Shown here piece by piece: positions 1 to 8,061 of a stretch of DNA of 33,642 bases. The notes below the pieces were generated by a model. It was given only the letters and a program-made list of their open reading frames with translations, ran no database searches and was not told the origin of the DNA. Position 1 is the stretch's first letter. Every line of letters starts with the position of its first letter. Origin of the DNA: Candidatus Nanopelagicales bacterium (lineage in GTDB: Bacteria; Actinomycetota; Actinomycetes; S36-B12); NCBI GenBank assembly GCA_028825115.1, contig JAPKAV010000013.1, positions 1-33,642 of the forward strand, read 5' to 3'. Both the position numbers and the translations under genes were made by a program.

Positions 1-260
1 CCTGGATCAAAAAGACTCAGTTCGCCGAACATTTCTCCTGGGCCGAGAACTGCCACAAGTGATTCGCGTCCATCCGTTGATGCATGAACGAGTTTTATTT
101 TACCTTCAAGGATTAGGAAGAGGTCTTCTCCTGGCGCACCTTCGTGGAAGAGCACTTCGCCTTTCCCCACTACTTGGTCGATGAGTAATCCCTGCAACGC
201 TGATGCGCCCTCCTGATCCAGCGACGCAAACAGTGGTGTTTGGTGTAGGACTGGGTCCAT
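1..260 (-). CDS. crp: Crp/Fnr-family transcriptional regulator, N-terminal part (partial)
   Basis: This is the first 86 codons of a cyclic-nucleotide-binding regulator, cut by the left edge of the window. The visible residues form the cAMP-binding beta-barrel: LFHEGAPGEDLFLILEGKIKL is followed by a glycine-rich GPGEMFGELSLFD segment, which is the phosphate-binding cassette region. The DNA-binding helix-turn-helix would lie beyond the edge and is not seen. The ATG start is preceded by an AAAGGTG Shine-Dalgarno-like sequence. The gene is divergent from nth, the same arrangement as Rv3676 (Crp) and Rv3674c (nth) in M. tuberculosis, so I infer a Crp/GlxR orthologue, a global regulator of carbon metabolism in this phylum. 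The family call is firm. The orthology rests on synteny and the N-terminus only. Confidence 0.88.
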   Translation of the reverse strand, partial: MDPVLHQTPLFASLDQEGASALQGLLIDQVVGKGEVLFHEGAPGEDLFLILEGKIKLVHASTDGRESLVAVLGPGEMFGELSLFDP

Positions 261-392
261 GGGCACACCTTTCGCCAAAAAATTTGAGTTACAGAGCTTG
301 TTACCCCTGCTATTAACACCATATTGGATCCAGCTGGACTGCGGGGCAGGTCGGGGGGTTTGATCCGGCCGCATGGGACTTAATCTAGGGGG

Positions 393-1112
393 GTGCCCCC
401 TCCTAGGAAGACCCCCCAAATACCTGGTGCTGCACAGATCAAGAACGCTCAGTGGGTTTTCAGGGAATTGGCTACGACCTATCCGGATGCCGGACCGGAA
501 CTTGATTTCACCTCGCCGCTGGAACTTCTGGTCGCAACGATTCTCAGCGCCCAGTGCACGGACCGAAGAGTAAACGCCGTGACCCCAATCCTTTTTGCTA
601 AATATCCGGACGCTGAATCTTATGCTGCGGCACGCCAAGAGGAGGTCGAGGAAATAATCCGCCCGACTGGCTTTTATCGAAATAAGGCGACCACGATCGT
701 TGGGATGGCTGCCACACTGGCCTCAGAGTTTGGTGGAATCGTCCCCAAGACGGTCGAGGAACTCGTTACCCTACCGGGGGTGGGTCGCAAAACTGCATTC
801 GTCGTAATGGGCAATGCTTTTGGTCTACCTGGAATCACGATCGATACCCACTTTGGCCGCTTAGCCCGCAGATTCGGATGGACTGTCAATACTGACCCGC
901 TTAAAGTAGAACGCGATATCGAGCCACTTTTCCCTGCCAAGGACTGGACCCAGCTTTCGCACCTTGTCTTATGGCATGGGCGCCGCGTGTGTCATGCGCG
1001 CAAACCTGCCTGCGGTGCCTGTGCAATCGCAAAAAAGTGTCCTGCATTTGGCGAAGGGCCAACAGATCTCGCTGAGGCAGAAAAGTTAGTCAAGTCCCAA
1101 GGTCGAGCATGA
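393..1112 (+). CDS. nth: Endonuclease III (DNA glycosylase/AP lyase)
   Basis: This 239-residue protein is a base-excision repair enzyme that removes oxidised pyrimidines and nicks the abasic site. It has the helix-hairpin-helix motif LPGVGRKTA at about residues 127-135 with the catalytic lysine K133. The catalytic aspartate is D151 in IDTHFGR. A [4Fe-4S] ligand set C200-X6-C207-X2-C210-X5-C216 lies near the C-terminus. Length and motifs are normal for the family. The GTG start gives an N-terminus like actinobacterial homologues; there is no ATG in the same frame nearby. The start codon sits in the loop of a short GC hairpin. The stop overlaps the next ATG as ATGA, so it is translationally coupled to the TlpA-like gene. 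The order matches Rv3674c-Rv3671c. Confidence 0.95.
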   Translation: MPPPRKTPQIPGAAQIKNAQWVFRELATTYPDAGPELDFTSPLELLVATILSAQCTDRRVNAVTPILFAKYPDAESYAAARQEEVEEIIRPTGFYRNKATTIVGMAATLASEFGGIVPKTVEELVTLPGVGRKTAFVVMGNAFGLPGITIDTHFGRLARRFGWTVNTDPLKVERDIEPLFPAKDWTQLSHLVLWHGRRVCHARKPACGACAIAKKCPAFGEGPTDLAEAEKLVKSQGRA

Positions 1113-1765
1113 AATTTGCTAGAACATTAAATATATCGGTGGTCCTGATCTGCGCAGCGATTTTGCTGAGTGCTTGTGCAAGTACGGAGACGGCAGGGGA
1201 ACTCATTCGTGAATCAAGTGCGGACCGTGACAGTAGTGAGGTGATGCAAGGGGAACTCAAACGAGATTCCGGACTTCTTGCACTCATGCAGGAAGTGAAT
1301 TTAGATCCGTGCCCGACCCAAGAGCCGAATCCTGATACCGCAAATCCAGGTCTGCCAGATCAGGTGTTTGATTGCCTGGGAGATAGCTCGCAAATTTCAC
1401 TTGCCAAATTGCGCGGAATGCCCATGGTGATCAACGTTTGGGCGTCATGGTGTCCACCATGCATCGCTGAACTGCCCTTATTGGAAAAAATGTCGCAAGA
1501 ATTGACGGGCCAGGTGGACTTCATTGGTATCAATCTTGAAGACAATCCGACGAAAGCACTTCAACTGATGCAGGACTTTGATATTAAATACCCGTCGGTC
1601 TTTGACCCAGCAGGCGATACTCGCGCACCGCTCACCATTCTGGGCCCACCTGTTACTTACTTTGTGACTTCCAATGGAATTATCGCTGGTCGTTGGGATG
1701 GAGCGATCCCTGATCAGGAAACGTTCGATACTTTACTGAAACAGTTTCTCGGGGTTACCCCGTGA
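1109..1765 (+). CDS. TlpA-like thioredoxin-fold lipoprotein
   Basis: This 218-residue secreted lipoprotein probably acts as a thiol-disulfide oxidoreductase on the outer face of the membrane. It starts with a short basic segment, a hydrophobic stretch at residues 8-22 and the lipobox LSAC with the lipidated cysteine at C23. The thioredoxin-type active site is WCPPC at residues 114-118, in the redoxin/TlpA context VINVWASWCPPCIAELP. A cis-proline-like LGPPVTYFV segment follows later. It overlaps nth by ATGA and the Nudix gene by GTGA, so the three are one translational unit. It corresponds by position to Rv3673c. The substrate is unknown; a role in cytochrome c maturation or general disulfide reduction is possible but not shown by the sequence. 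Confidence 0.88.
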   Translation: MKFARTLNISVVLICAAILLSACASTETAGELIRESSADRDSSEVMQGELKRDSGLLALMQEVNLDPCPTQEPNPDTANPGLPDQVFDCLGDSSQISLAKLRGMPMVINVWASWCPPCIAELPLLEKMSQELTGQVDFIGINLEDNPTKALQLMQDFDIKYPSVFDPAGDTRAPLTILGPPVTYFVTSNGIIAGRWDGAIPDQETFDTLLKQFLGVTP

Positions 1766-2412
1766 ACTGGCTCACCCAAGGGGAAGTTTTCCAGGATGCA
1801 CTCAGGGGCCTGCCACGCTGGCTCGAGCCGATCGCTCAGGCAGTCAAAGGCGTGAAGGCCAAAGATTTAACGCAATTTGTTCCCACGCAGGGGAGGGGGA
1901 CCCATTCAGCGGTTCTTGTTCTTTTTGGCGAGCACAAAGACATTTTGATCATTGAACGAGCCACCGACAGTAGTGCGCACAGTGGACAACCCGCCTTTCC
2001 TGGTGGACGGGTTGAAGACTTTGATCAATCCGCCGCGGAAGCTGCACTGCGTGAAGCCCACGAAGAGACCGGGGTGAATCCCGGTGGCGTAACCATATTT
2101 GCCCAGTTACCCGACCTGTGGATTCCAGTGAGTGATTACGTAGTGTCACCTGTTCTTGGCTGGTGGCATGAATCAGGCAAAGTTGGTCCACGTGATGCCC
2201 GAGAGGTTGCCAGCGTCCACCGAATCCCGATCGCTGATTTCGTCAATCCCCATAATCGGGTTCGGATTCGTCACCCATCCGGTTACGTGGGCGACGCGTT
2301 TGAAGTCAATAATCTCTTGGTCTGGGGATTCACCGGTGGGCTTCTGTCAACTTTGTTTGAATTATCGGGTTGGAGCGTCCCTTGGGATCGCGATCGGGTG
2401 AGAGAGTTATGA
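1762..2412 (+). CDS. Nudix hydrolase, CoA-pyrophosphatase-like
   Basis: This 216-residue cytoplasmic protein contains a Nudix box at about residues 82-104: FPGGRVEDFDQSAAEAALRE followed by AHEETG. The REAHEE core supplies the metal-binding glutamates. The spacing before RE is one residue longer than the textbook Nudix signature and resembles the NudL/CoAse subgroup, which cleaves coenzyme A or related diphosphates. The upstream segment SAHSGQPAFPGGR also resembles that subgroup. It starts with GTG inside the stop of the TlpA-like gene (GTGA overlap). The position corresponds to Rv3672c. The Nudix assignment is firm; the CoA substrate is inferred. Confidence 0.88.
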   Translation: MNWLTQGEVFQDALRGLPRWLEPIAQAVKGVKAKDLTQFVPTQGRGTHSAVLVLFGEHKDILIIERATDSSAHSGQPAFPGGRVEDFDQSAAEAALREAHEETGVNPGGVTIFAQLPDLWIPVSDYVVSPVLGWWHESGKVGPRDAREVASVHRIPIADFVNPHNRVRIRHPSGYVGDAFEVNNLLVWGFTGGLLSTLFELSGWSVPWDRDRVREL

Positions 2413-2428
2413 CACACCGGATGAGAAA

Positions 2429-3628
2429 ATGAACACGGTCGATTGGATTTTGATCGGAGCCTTGGCAATTTTCGCTTTGGCCGGTTGGCGTCAAGGATTT
2501 GTTGCGGGTGTTCTAAGTTTTACAGGATTCCTGGGCGGAGGGATTGCCGCCCTGATGTGGATGCCGAGTCTGATCAAATCCTTTGTCTCAGATGAAACGC
2601 TGTCCGTCATCGTGCTTGGGATTTCAGTTCTTGCCAGTGCGATTCTTGGACAAATCTTGTTGTCATTTGTTGGCCGGCGTCTACGCGATCACCTGACTTG
2701 GCGGCCGGTGAAGTTCGTTGATTCATTTGCCGGGTCAGCCCTTAACGTGTTGGCTTTTGCACTCGTGGGTTGGGTTATTGCTAGCGTGTTGGTATTTTTG
2801 CCTGGGAACTCAATTGCCGGCCAGGTGTCACAATCGCAAGTTCTTGAAACCCTTGATGGACTTGTCCCTAATCGGGCGCGCATTATTTTTGCCAATGTCA
2901 GCATCCTTGTTGGGCAAACAGGAATCCCTCGAATAGTGTCCGGTTTTGGTCAAGACCAGGGGGCCAATGTGGCAAATCCTGATCCGGGAATTGCCACGGA
3001 CATCCTTCCCGTTGTTGAGACTTTCACAGTTCGACTTACCGGTGATGCCCAAGAATGTAGGCAGAGTGTTTCTGGTTCTGGTTTCTATTTCGCGACTGGC
3101 CGGGTCTTGACTAATGCGCACGTAGTGGCGGGGGTGCAGGACCTCCGGGTTCGCCTCGCAGGTGTGGACAGCTCACTTTCTGGTCAAGTTATCTACTTTG
3201 ATGCGGAAAAAGATGTGGCCGTGATCGCAACCGATGATCCTGGCGCCAGGACTGCATTATTTGCAAAGAGAACGGGAGATGCTGGTGAAAACGCTGCAGT
3301 TTCGGGTTTTCCGGGTGGCGGTGATCTGACTGTAACTCCTGCTCGAATCAGCTCAATCTTGGATGCACGTGGTGGAAATATTTATGGTGACATTGGTGTT
3401 GAACGCGAGGTCTATTCGTTTCGATCAAAGGTAATGCCCGGAAATAGCGGCGGGCCATTAGTGAACAGCAACGGAAGAGTTCTTGGACTCGTATTCGGTT
3501 CTAACACGGACTCTGATGTTGGATACGCTCTCATCAACACGGAATTGCAAGATGCGATTGGTTTTGCAACCTTGTGGACACCGAGAAAAGGCGCTGTGGA
3601 CACCGGAAGCTGCCAGTTGAGAGAATGA
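2429..3628 (+). CDS. marP: MarP-like membrane serine protease
   Basis: This 399-residue protein combines an N-terminal four-helix membrane domain of the CvpA type (hydrophobic stretches at about residues 5-20, 25-45, 58-80 and 103-124) with a trypsin-like protease domain outside the membrane. The catalytic triad is visible: H231 in TNAHVV, D262 in KDVAVIA and S340 in PGNSGGP. C210 and C395 are placed like the disulfide pair of M. tuberculosis MarP (Rv3671c, 397 residues), which is needed for acid resistance and cell-wall homeostasis. The ATG lies 16 bases after the Nudix stop. It closes a four-gene run with nth, the TlpA-like gene and the Nudix gene, as in mycobacteria. The thioredoxin-like lipoprotein upstream might act on its disulfide; that is my inference only. 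Confidence 0.92.
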   Translation: MNTVDWILIGALAIFALAGWRQGFVAGVLSFTGFLGGGIAALMWMPSLIKSFVSDETLSVIVLGISVLASAILGQILLSFVGRRLRDHLTWRPVKFVDSFAGSALNVLAFALVGWVIASVLVFLPGNSIAGQVSQSQVLETLDGLVPNRARIIFANVSILVGQTGIPRIVSGFGQDQGANVANPDPGIATDILPVVETFTVRLTGDAQECRQSVSGSGFYFATGRVLTNAHVVAGVQDLRVRLAGVDSSLSGQVIYFDAEKDVAVIATDDPGARTALFAKRTGDAGENAAVSGFPGGGDLTVTPARISSILDARGGNIYGDIGVEREVYSFRSKVMPGNSGGPLVNSNGRVLGLVFGSNTDSDVGYALINTELQDAIGFATLWTPRKGAVDTGSCQLRE

Positions 3629-3728
3629 GGTCGCCTGGAGGAATTCGTAGTTAGACGTGTGGAAAGTCGGCGCGGTAGGCCGGCTAGATCCGATTGGATC
3701 CTGCGCGAGATAGTTGTAGTGTGGCGAT

Positions 3729-4880
3729 GTGAAAAGTCGCAATGGCTATATGCTTTCTGGACGCCTCGGTGCACACGGTTATGACTGGTGGTGGCATTCG
3801 CTTACGGCCCATCATGAGATTACGGGCGAACGACGCGGCTTCTTCTTTGAATACTTCGTTACAAACCCGTCGTTGGGTGGTGACGAGCCGGTCCTTGGTC
3901 AGACGCCAGCCAATAGATCCAGTGGGAGAGGTCCGTCCTACGCAATGTTGAACGCGGGCACCTGGGGGACCAGCCCACGTCCAATCCACAATTACTATGG
4001 AATCAACGACTCGGCGTTCAACTCTGAGCGACTTGATGTACGAATCGGTGACTCGATTGCTACCGAGACTGCCCTTTCTGGCCGAGCGGTCGTCAGCGAA
4101 GAAGATGTTCAATCCCATCCAGAATGGATGTCAGATGCAGGTGACATTGAATGGGATCTCACCGCCAAGAAAGTTCTCACTTACGACTTGGGATTCGCGG
4201 CAAGTTGGCTGTCCCGCTGGTCACGGGCTTTTCAGATGTTTTGGCACGTTCAGGGAATTAAAACCGAGTACACCGGTGACATAACCCTTGATGGTGAGCG
4301 GTACGTGGTCGAGCCGAGCAGCAGTGCCGGCTATCAGGATAAGAATTGGGGTGTGGACTTCACCAACCCGTGGATTTGGTTGAACTGAGCCCACTTCACC
4401 CGGGTGGGCAGTGCAGACCCACTGCCTTTGACTTGTCTAGATGTGGGCGGTGGTACTCCGATCGTGTTCGGGCGCCGGTTGCGGCGCAAGCTCATCATCG
4501 GTTTCTTCCTTGAAGGAAAACTTTTTGATTTCAACTTTTCTAAGTTTTGGACCCGCCCGGGCCAGAGTTTCGAGTGCAAGACTGAGGGTGACTTTGTCAC
4601 GTGGGACATCGAAGCGTGGACTCGCACACCACGAATTGAGATCCATTTCGCTTGTCCCAAGGAAGAGATGCTGTTTATGAACTACGAGAATCCAAGCGGC
4701 GAGCGCAACCACCGCCAACTCTGGAATGGGGGGAACGCCCGGGGCACTGTCCGGATATTCTCGCGTGGAGGGCCTCATGAAACGTTGGTAGGTGAATTCG
4801 CTGGGACTTACGGCGGTTGCGAATATGGCGAGTACCGGCAGCGAGAAGTTAGCGAAAATTATTCACACCAGGACCGATAA
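3729..4880 (+). pseudogene. Tocopherol cyclase-family protein, interrupted by one in-frame TGA
   Basis: Two open segments in the same frame form one protein of the tocopherol-cyclase family: 219 codons (3729-4385), a TGA at 4386-4388, then continuous coding to the TAA ending at 4880. The N-terminal part has the lipocalin-like start GYMLSGRL...YDWWWHSLT and the repeated-barrel text NWGVDFTNPWIWLN. The C-terminal part continues with DVGGGTPIVFG, LFDFNFSKFWT, NYENPSGERNHRQLWNGG and a closing GCEYGEYR. Both halves keep coding character and there is no frameshift, so only the one codon separates the gene from an intact form of 382 amino acids. The likely start is GTG at 3729, since a TAG lies in frame at 3717. 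Plant members cyclise phytylquinols; the bacterial role is unknown. It may be a fresh pseudogene, a sequence error, or recoded. A gene finder would report two CDSs here, 3729-4388 and 4404-4880. Confidence 0.8.
4386..4426 (+). other. In-frame TGA followed by two overlapping hairpins
   Basis: Directly after the TGA at 4386-4388 come two inverted repeats. The first is GCCCAC (4389-4394) with GTGGGC (4404-4409), loop 9 bases. The second is GGCAGTG (4407-4413) with CACTGCC (4420-4426), loop 6 bases. They share three bases, so only shortened versions can form together. Position after a UGA is what a bacterial SECIS element needs, but I do not see the conserved GU-containing apical loop, so recoding is only a possibility. 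Confidence 0.5.
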
Positions 4881-5215
4881 GTTAACCCCACCCACAGCTC
4901 GCGCCTTTGTGCGATCATTGCAACTTAACCGATAGACCGGAACTTTTTGGGCTACTTCTGTCCACGGGAGTGTCTAGAAATATCAAGGGAAACTTGGCCA
5001 TGTCAGGAATGATTCTTAAACTGTGTAAAAGGGAGTGTTATTTGTCTTGCTGAGCTGTTGCATCGGGGGAAGTAAGTAAGACAGACGTCCAAAAATGCAC
5101 CCTGCGCAATATTTCCTTCCTTCTCGTCCCCTCGCCAGTCCACCTTTTGAAGCCAGTGACAGTAACTCTTATCTCGGATGACCCTGTATTTAGCCGTGGT
5201 CAAGGACTCACTTAA
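4881..5215. other. 335-base gap with no convincing gene
   Basis: This gap lies between the convergent ends of the tocopherol-cyclase-like gene and the photolyase gene. A 66-codon minus-strand frame (5003-5203) has a composition unlike its neighbours and no recognisable motif. The only inverted repeats I see are short (for example CAAG-N5-CTTG near 4985), and none is followed by a T run, so I call no terminator. It may be decayed sequence or a spacer. Confidence 0.5.
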
Positions 5216-6742
5216 CTAGATTTTACCGTCGTACAGCCCTGAGAGTACTTGTGATGCGCGATCACGAATTTGCTCGAGATCTTCGCGTTGCGCGGCGGCC
5301 GCGACGGGTCGAGACATTCGGTGATTGCCAGCGAAGTAGTCACGATTGCGGTCCAAATAGTCCCAATACAAAGTGGTGAATGGACAGGCATCTTCCCCAG
5401 TACGTTTCTTCGGATCAAACACGCAACTGCCACAATAGTTACTCATGCGGGAAATATATGCACCCCCGGCTATGTATGGCTTAGTCATCATGGCGCCACC
5501 GTCCGCATGCATCCCCATGCCGATCACATTTGGCACCATTACCCAGTCGGCTGCATCAATAAAATGGGTGCGCATCCAGTCAAGAAGCTCCTGTGGTTTC
5601 ATGCCGACGAGTTGAGCTAGATTGCTCAGCAGCATAAGTCGCGGGATGTGATGGACCCAGGCTCTTTCTTGGACGTCTGTGATTACAGAACTCATGCAGT
5701 TCATTTGCGTGGCTTGTGGATCCATGAAAAGTGGTAAAAGTTTTCCGTGTGTATTCAGAGTGTTCTCTTCACGGTAGGAGTCCGGGAAATGCCAGTAAAT
5801 TCCATTTATGTACTCGCGCCACCCAATTACCTGACGTACGAAACCTTCGATCGATGAAAGCGGAATACCGCCTTGTTCATATTTATCGATTGCGGCTTGG
5901 ACTACTTCACCTGGATGAAGGAGTCCAACATTGAGATAGGGACTCAAAAGTGAATGGTTTACCGTCCACGTATCCGTAGGCATTGCATCCTCGTACGGTC
6001 CAAAATCAGCGAGGGAATTCTCGGTGAAGTGGGCGAGTTGAGCGAGTGCGCCTGTGCGAGTTGTTGCCCACATGCCGTTAGGGGGTTCGCCCCACGTGTG
6101 GAATTCACTAAGACGGTCCCGCACCTGATCATCAATCTGATCAGATTCAAATCGAAGTGGTTCGGGCCACAAGTGGGGAGCTTTCCCCTTTTTGGGGCGT
6201 GGAGGTGGTAGTCGATTATCGTGGTCGAGGTTCCATTGCCCGCCAACTGGCTGATCATGGTCCATCAAAATATTCAGCCTTTTGCGTTGCCACCGGTAGA
6301 AGTACTCCATGGTTAACGACTTGTAGCCGCTGGCCCAGGAAGTGAACTGCTCTGGAGTTGTGAGAAAGTTATCGTTTGGTAGCAGCTCGACCCCGAGAGA
6401 GTTCAAAACTTGACGCTGGGATCGTGAGCTTGGGGAAGTGCTCACGATCGGAAGATCAGGGTGCTGATCGCGTAGTTTTTCAATACCAGATCTCATACTG
6501 GAAGCGTGAATAGTTGTGACCTGAAAGCCGTCCGCATCAAGTTCACTCTTGAGATGCTCGCAGCAGGAGAGGAGAAAAAACAATCTCTGCGCATGCCAAG
6601 TTCGAGCCGTGAGCATGTCATGGCTTTCAACAAAAACAATCTGATCTTGTCCGGGCAACGCTGTGGCCAAAGCGCCATGGGACTGAGAGAGTTGATCGAA
6701 GGTCACGAGGATTATTCGCTCTGAAAACTGGGGGCTGCTCAC
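5216..6742 (-). CDS. Iron-sulfur photolyase / cryptochrome-like protein (FeS-BCP, PhrB/CryB type)
   Basis: This 508-residue flavoprotein belongs to the deoxyribodipyrimidine photolyase-related family, whose characterised members (Agrobacterium PhrB) repair (6-4) photoproducts and whose relatives (CryB) act as light-responsive proteins. Four cysteines at C349, C437, C440 and C453 match the [4Fe-4S] ligand spacing of PhrB. The N-terminal Rossmann-like antenna domain starts at ILVTFDQLS. The C-terminal FAD-binding domain contains GFVRQVIGWREYINGIYW and NVIGMGMHADGG. The GTG start overlaps the upstream DUF309 stop as GTGA, so the two are translationally coupled. A blue-light DNA repair role is most likely. 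Whether it repairs (6-4) lesions or signals cannot be decided from sequence alone. Confidence 0.93.
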   Translation of the reverse strand: MSSPQFSERIILVTFDQLSQSHGALATALPGQDQIVFVESHDMLTARTWHAQRLFFLLSCCEHLKSELDADGFQVTTIHASSMRSGIEKLRDQHPDLPIVSTSPSSRSQRQVLNSLGVELLPNDNFLTTPEQFTSWASGYKSLTMEYFYRWQRKRLNILMDHDQPVGGQWNLDHDNRLPPPRPKKGKAPHLWPEPLRFESDQIDDQVRDRLSEFHTWGEPPNGMWATTRTGALAQLAHFTENSLADFGPYEDAMPTDTWTVNHSLLSPYLNVGLLHPGEVVQAAIDKYEQGGIPLSSIEGFVRQVIGWREYINGIYWHFPDSYREENTLNTHGKLLPLFMDPQATQMNCMSSVITDVQERAWVHHIPRLMLLSNLAQLVGMKPQELLDWMRTHFIDAADWVMVPNVIGMGMHADGGAMMTKPYIAGGAYISRMSNYCGSCVFDPKKRTGEDACPFTTLYWDYLDRNRDYFAGNHRMSRPVAAAAQREDLEQIRDRASQVLSGLYDGKI

Positions 6743-7122
6743 GGGGTGATTATTGCCGAAAAGAAGGATTTCAGCGCAACAGGATCAATGTTTGGACCGG
6801 GTGAAGGTGCTGCATCCAAAGTTTCTTGGGCCCGCAAGGACAGGCGTTGGGCGCCGACTGGATTACCGCGGGCGTCGTGGGTGAGGGCAGCACCCATTTG
6901 AGCGCATGCCCGCCAGAAATCCTTCTCATTCGGTGGCGCGCACCGCCAACGCTGCTCGGCGACCTCATGCACGTGGAATGGCAGCCCTTGAGCGAGATAG
7001 TCCGAGATTTCGCTCCAAGCTTGCTCCCCGGAGAGTGAGGTGCGCTCGGGAACTTGCGGAAATGAATGCGCAGATATGGCTTCCCCGCGAAGAGGCCTTC
7101 CGAGTCGGTCGCGCGCGCCCAT
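6739..7122 (-). CDS. DUF309 domain protein
   Basis: This small cytoplasmic protein of 127 residues (from ATG at 7122) has the DUF309 signature: a start region ARDRLGRPLRGE, then GLPFHVHEVAEQRWR, then QMGAALTHDARGNPVGAQRL. The conserved HEVxE and TH..RGN residues in DUF309 form a helical bundle of unknown function. An upstream in-frame GTG at 7164 would give 141 residues but overlap the hydrolase gene by 37 bases; I prefer the ATG because it starts at the domain boundary and lies five bases after the hydrolase stop. Its TGA overlaps the photolyase GTG, so the two are probably made together. Function remains unknown. Confidence 0.85.
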   Translation of the reverse strand: MGARDRLGRPLRGEAISAHSFPQVPERTSLSGEQAWSEISDYLAQGLPFHVHEVAEQRWRCAPPNEKDFWRACAQMGAALTHDARGNPVGAQRLSLRAQETLDAAPSPGPNIDPVALKSFFSAIITP

Positions 7123-7127
7123 GTCGA

Positions 7128-8048
7128 CTAGTTTGCCAATTTGACTGCATGTTGACTCAGCCACGGAAGTAACAATTCGGCAAATGCGCGTGGGTTTTCC
7201 TCATGGGGAAAGTGGCCGGTGGGCATAATTTCTCGAGTGTAGGGGCCACTCACCATTGACTCGTTGTCAATTAGATCGCTGAAGACCATGGGATCGTGCT
7301 CGCCAAAAATATCAAGTACCGGATTACTGATGGGGGTTTCGATTGAATCTTGAAATCTTCTACCGTCGGTGCGATACAGGGACCGAATCGCCCAGCGGTG
7401 AAACTCAATTGCAGTGTGTGCTGTTGGCCAGTTTTGGTAGGCCGCTTGAAAACTAGCTCGCACGTCCGGGTCCAGCCACGACGGATCATAAGAGTACTTT
7501 TCAAAGAATTGGCCGATATTGATACAGTCATTTTTGGTGTAGTACCGCTCAGGAATAAATGGCAATTGAAGTCGAGCGAGATAGGACAAACCAGAACGTT
7601 GGGCATTGTTGCGAAGAAGTGAATGCCGTAGCACTCGAGGATGTGCACCGGCGACGCTGACAACCGCGGTGACCGCGTCGGGTGTGTGCGCGGCCATGGT
7701 CCAAGCAACGAGGGAGCCGATACCGTGACCAATGACGGTAGCTCGGACTTCACCTAGTGAGCGAATGACGCTGACGCAGTCGCGAGCCAGTGTGGTCGGG
7801 TCGTAGCCCTGCGGAGGGTGGTCGGATCCGCCGTAACCCCGAAGGTCCATGGCAATGACCCGGTAGCCGGCGTGGGCTAGGGGCGCGATCAATTCACGCC
7901 AGGTCCACCAGAAACTGGGGAAGCCGTGCAGGAGCAGAACAGCAGGCCCGGAACCCATTTCGACAACGTGAAAGCGGGCGCCGTTGGCCGACACATTTCG
8001 GTGGATCCAAGGTCCGGTTGCGGCAATTGCCGCATCAGGGGTGATCAC
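7128..8048 (-). CDS. Alpha/beta hydrolase, EphE-like, with an altered nucleophile position
   Basis: This 306-residue protein has the alpha/beta-hydrolase layout of the epoxide hydrolase/haloalkane dehalogenase group: oxyanion motif HGFPSFWWTW at residues 41-50, DLRGYGGSDHP at 68-78, acidic region DIFGEHDP near 246-253, and a C-terminal catalytic histidine candidate H279 in TGHFPHEENP. The nucleophile elbow should read G-H-D-x-G or G-x-S-x-G, but here it reads GHGIG at residues 107-111, with Gly109 in place of the Asp/Ser. The gene lies near the place where M. tuberculosis has ephE (Rv3670), so orthology is likely. It starts with GTG and lies 13 bases after the small holin-family gene. The fold is firm; catalytic activity is doubtful from the sequence. 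Confidence 0.85.
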   Translation of the reverse strand: MITPDAAIAATGPWIHRNVSANGARFHVVEMGSGPAVLLLHGFPSFWWTWRELIAPLAHAGYRVIAMDLRGYGGSDHPPQGYDPTTLARDCVSVIRSLGEVRATVIGHGIGSLVAWTMAAHTPDAVTAVVSVAGAHPRVLRHSLLRNNAQRSGLSYLARLQLPFIPERYYTKNDCINIGQFFEKYSYDPSWLDPDVRASFQAAYQNWPTAHTAIEFHRWAIRSLYRTDGRRFQDSIETPISNPVLDIFGEHDPMVFSDLIDNESMVSGPYTREIMPTGHFPHEENPRAFAELLLPWLSQHAVKLAN

Positions 8049-8061
8049 TTAGGTCTGTTTG

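Noticed and set aside
3412-3774. Minus-strand frame spanning the end of marP and the start of the next gene
   Set aside because: It overlaps two better-supported coding regions and shows no family features.
5003-5203. 66-codon minus-strand frame in the gap before the photolyase gene
   Set aside because: No motif, no ribosome site and composition unlike neighbouring proteins; probably chance.
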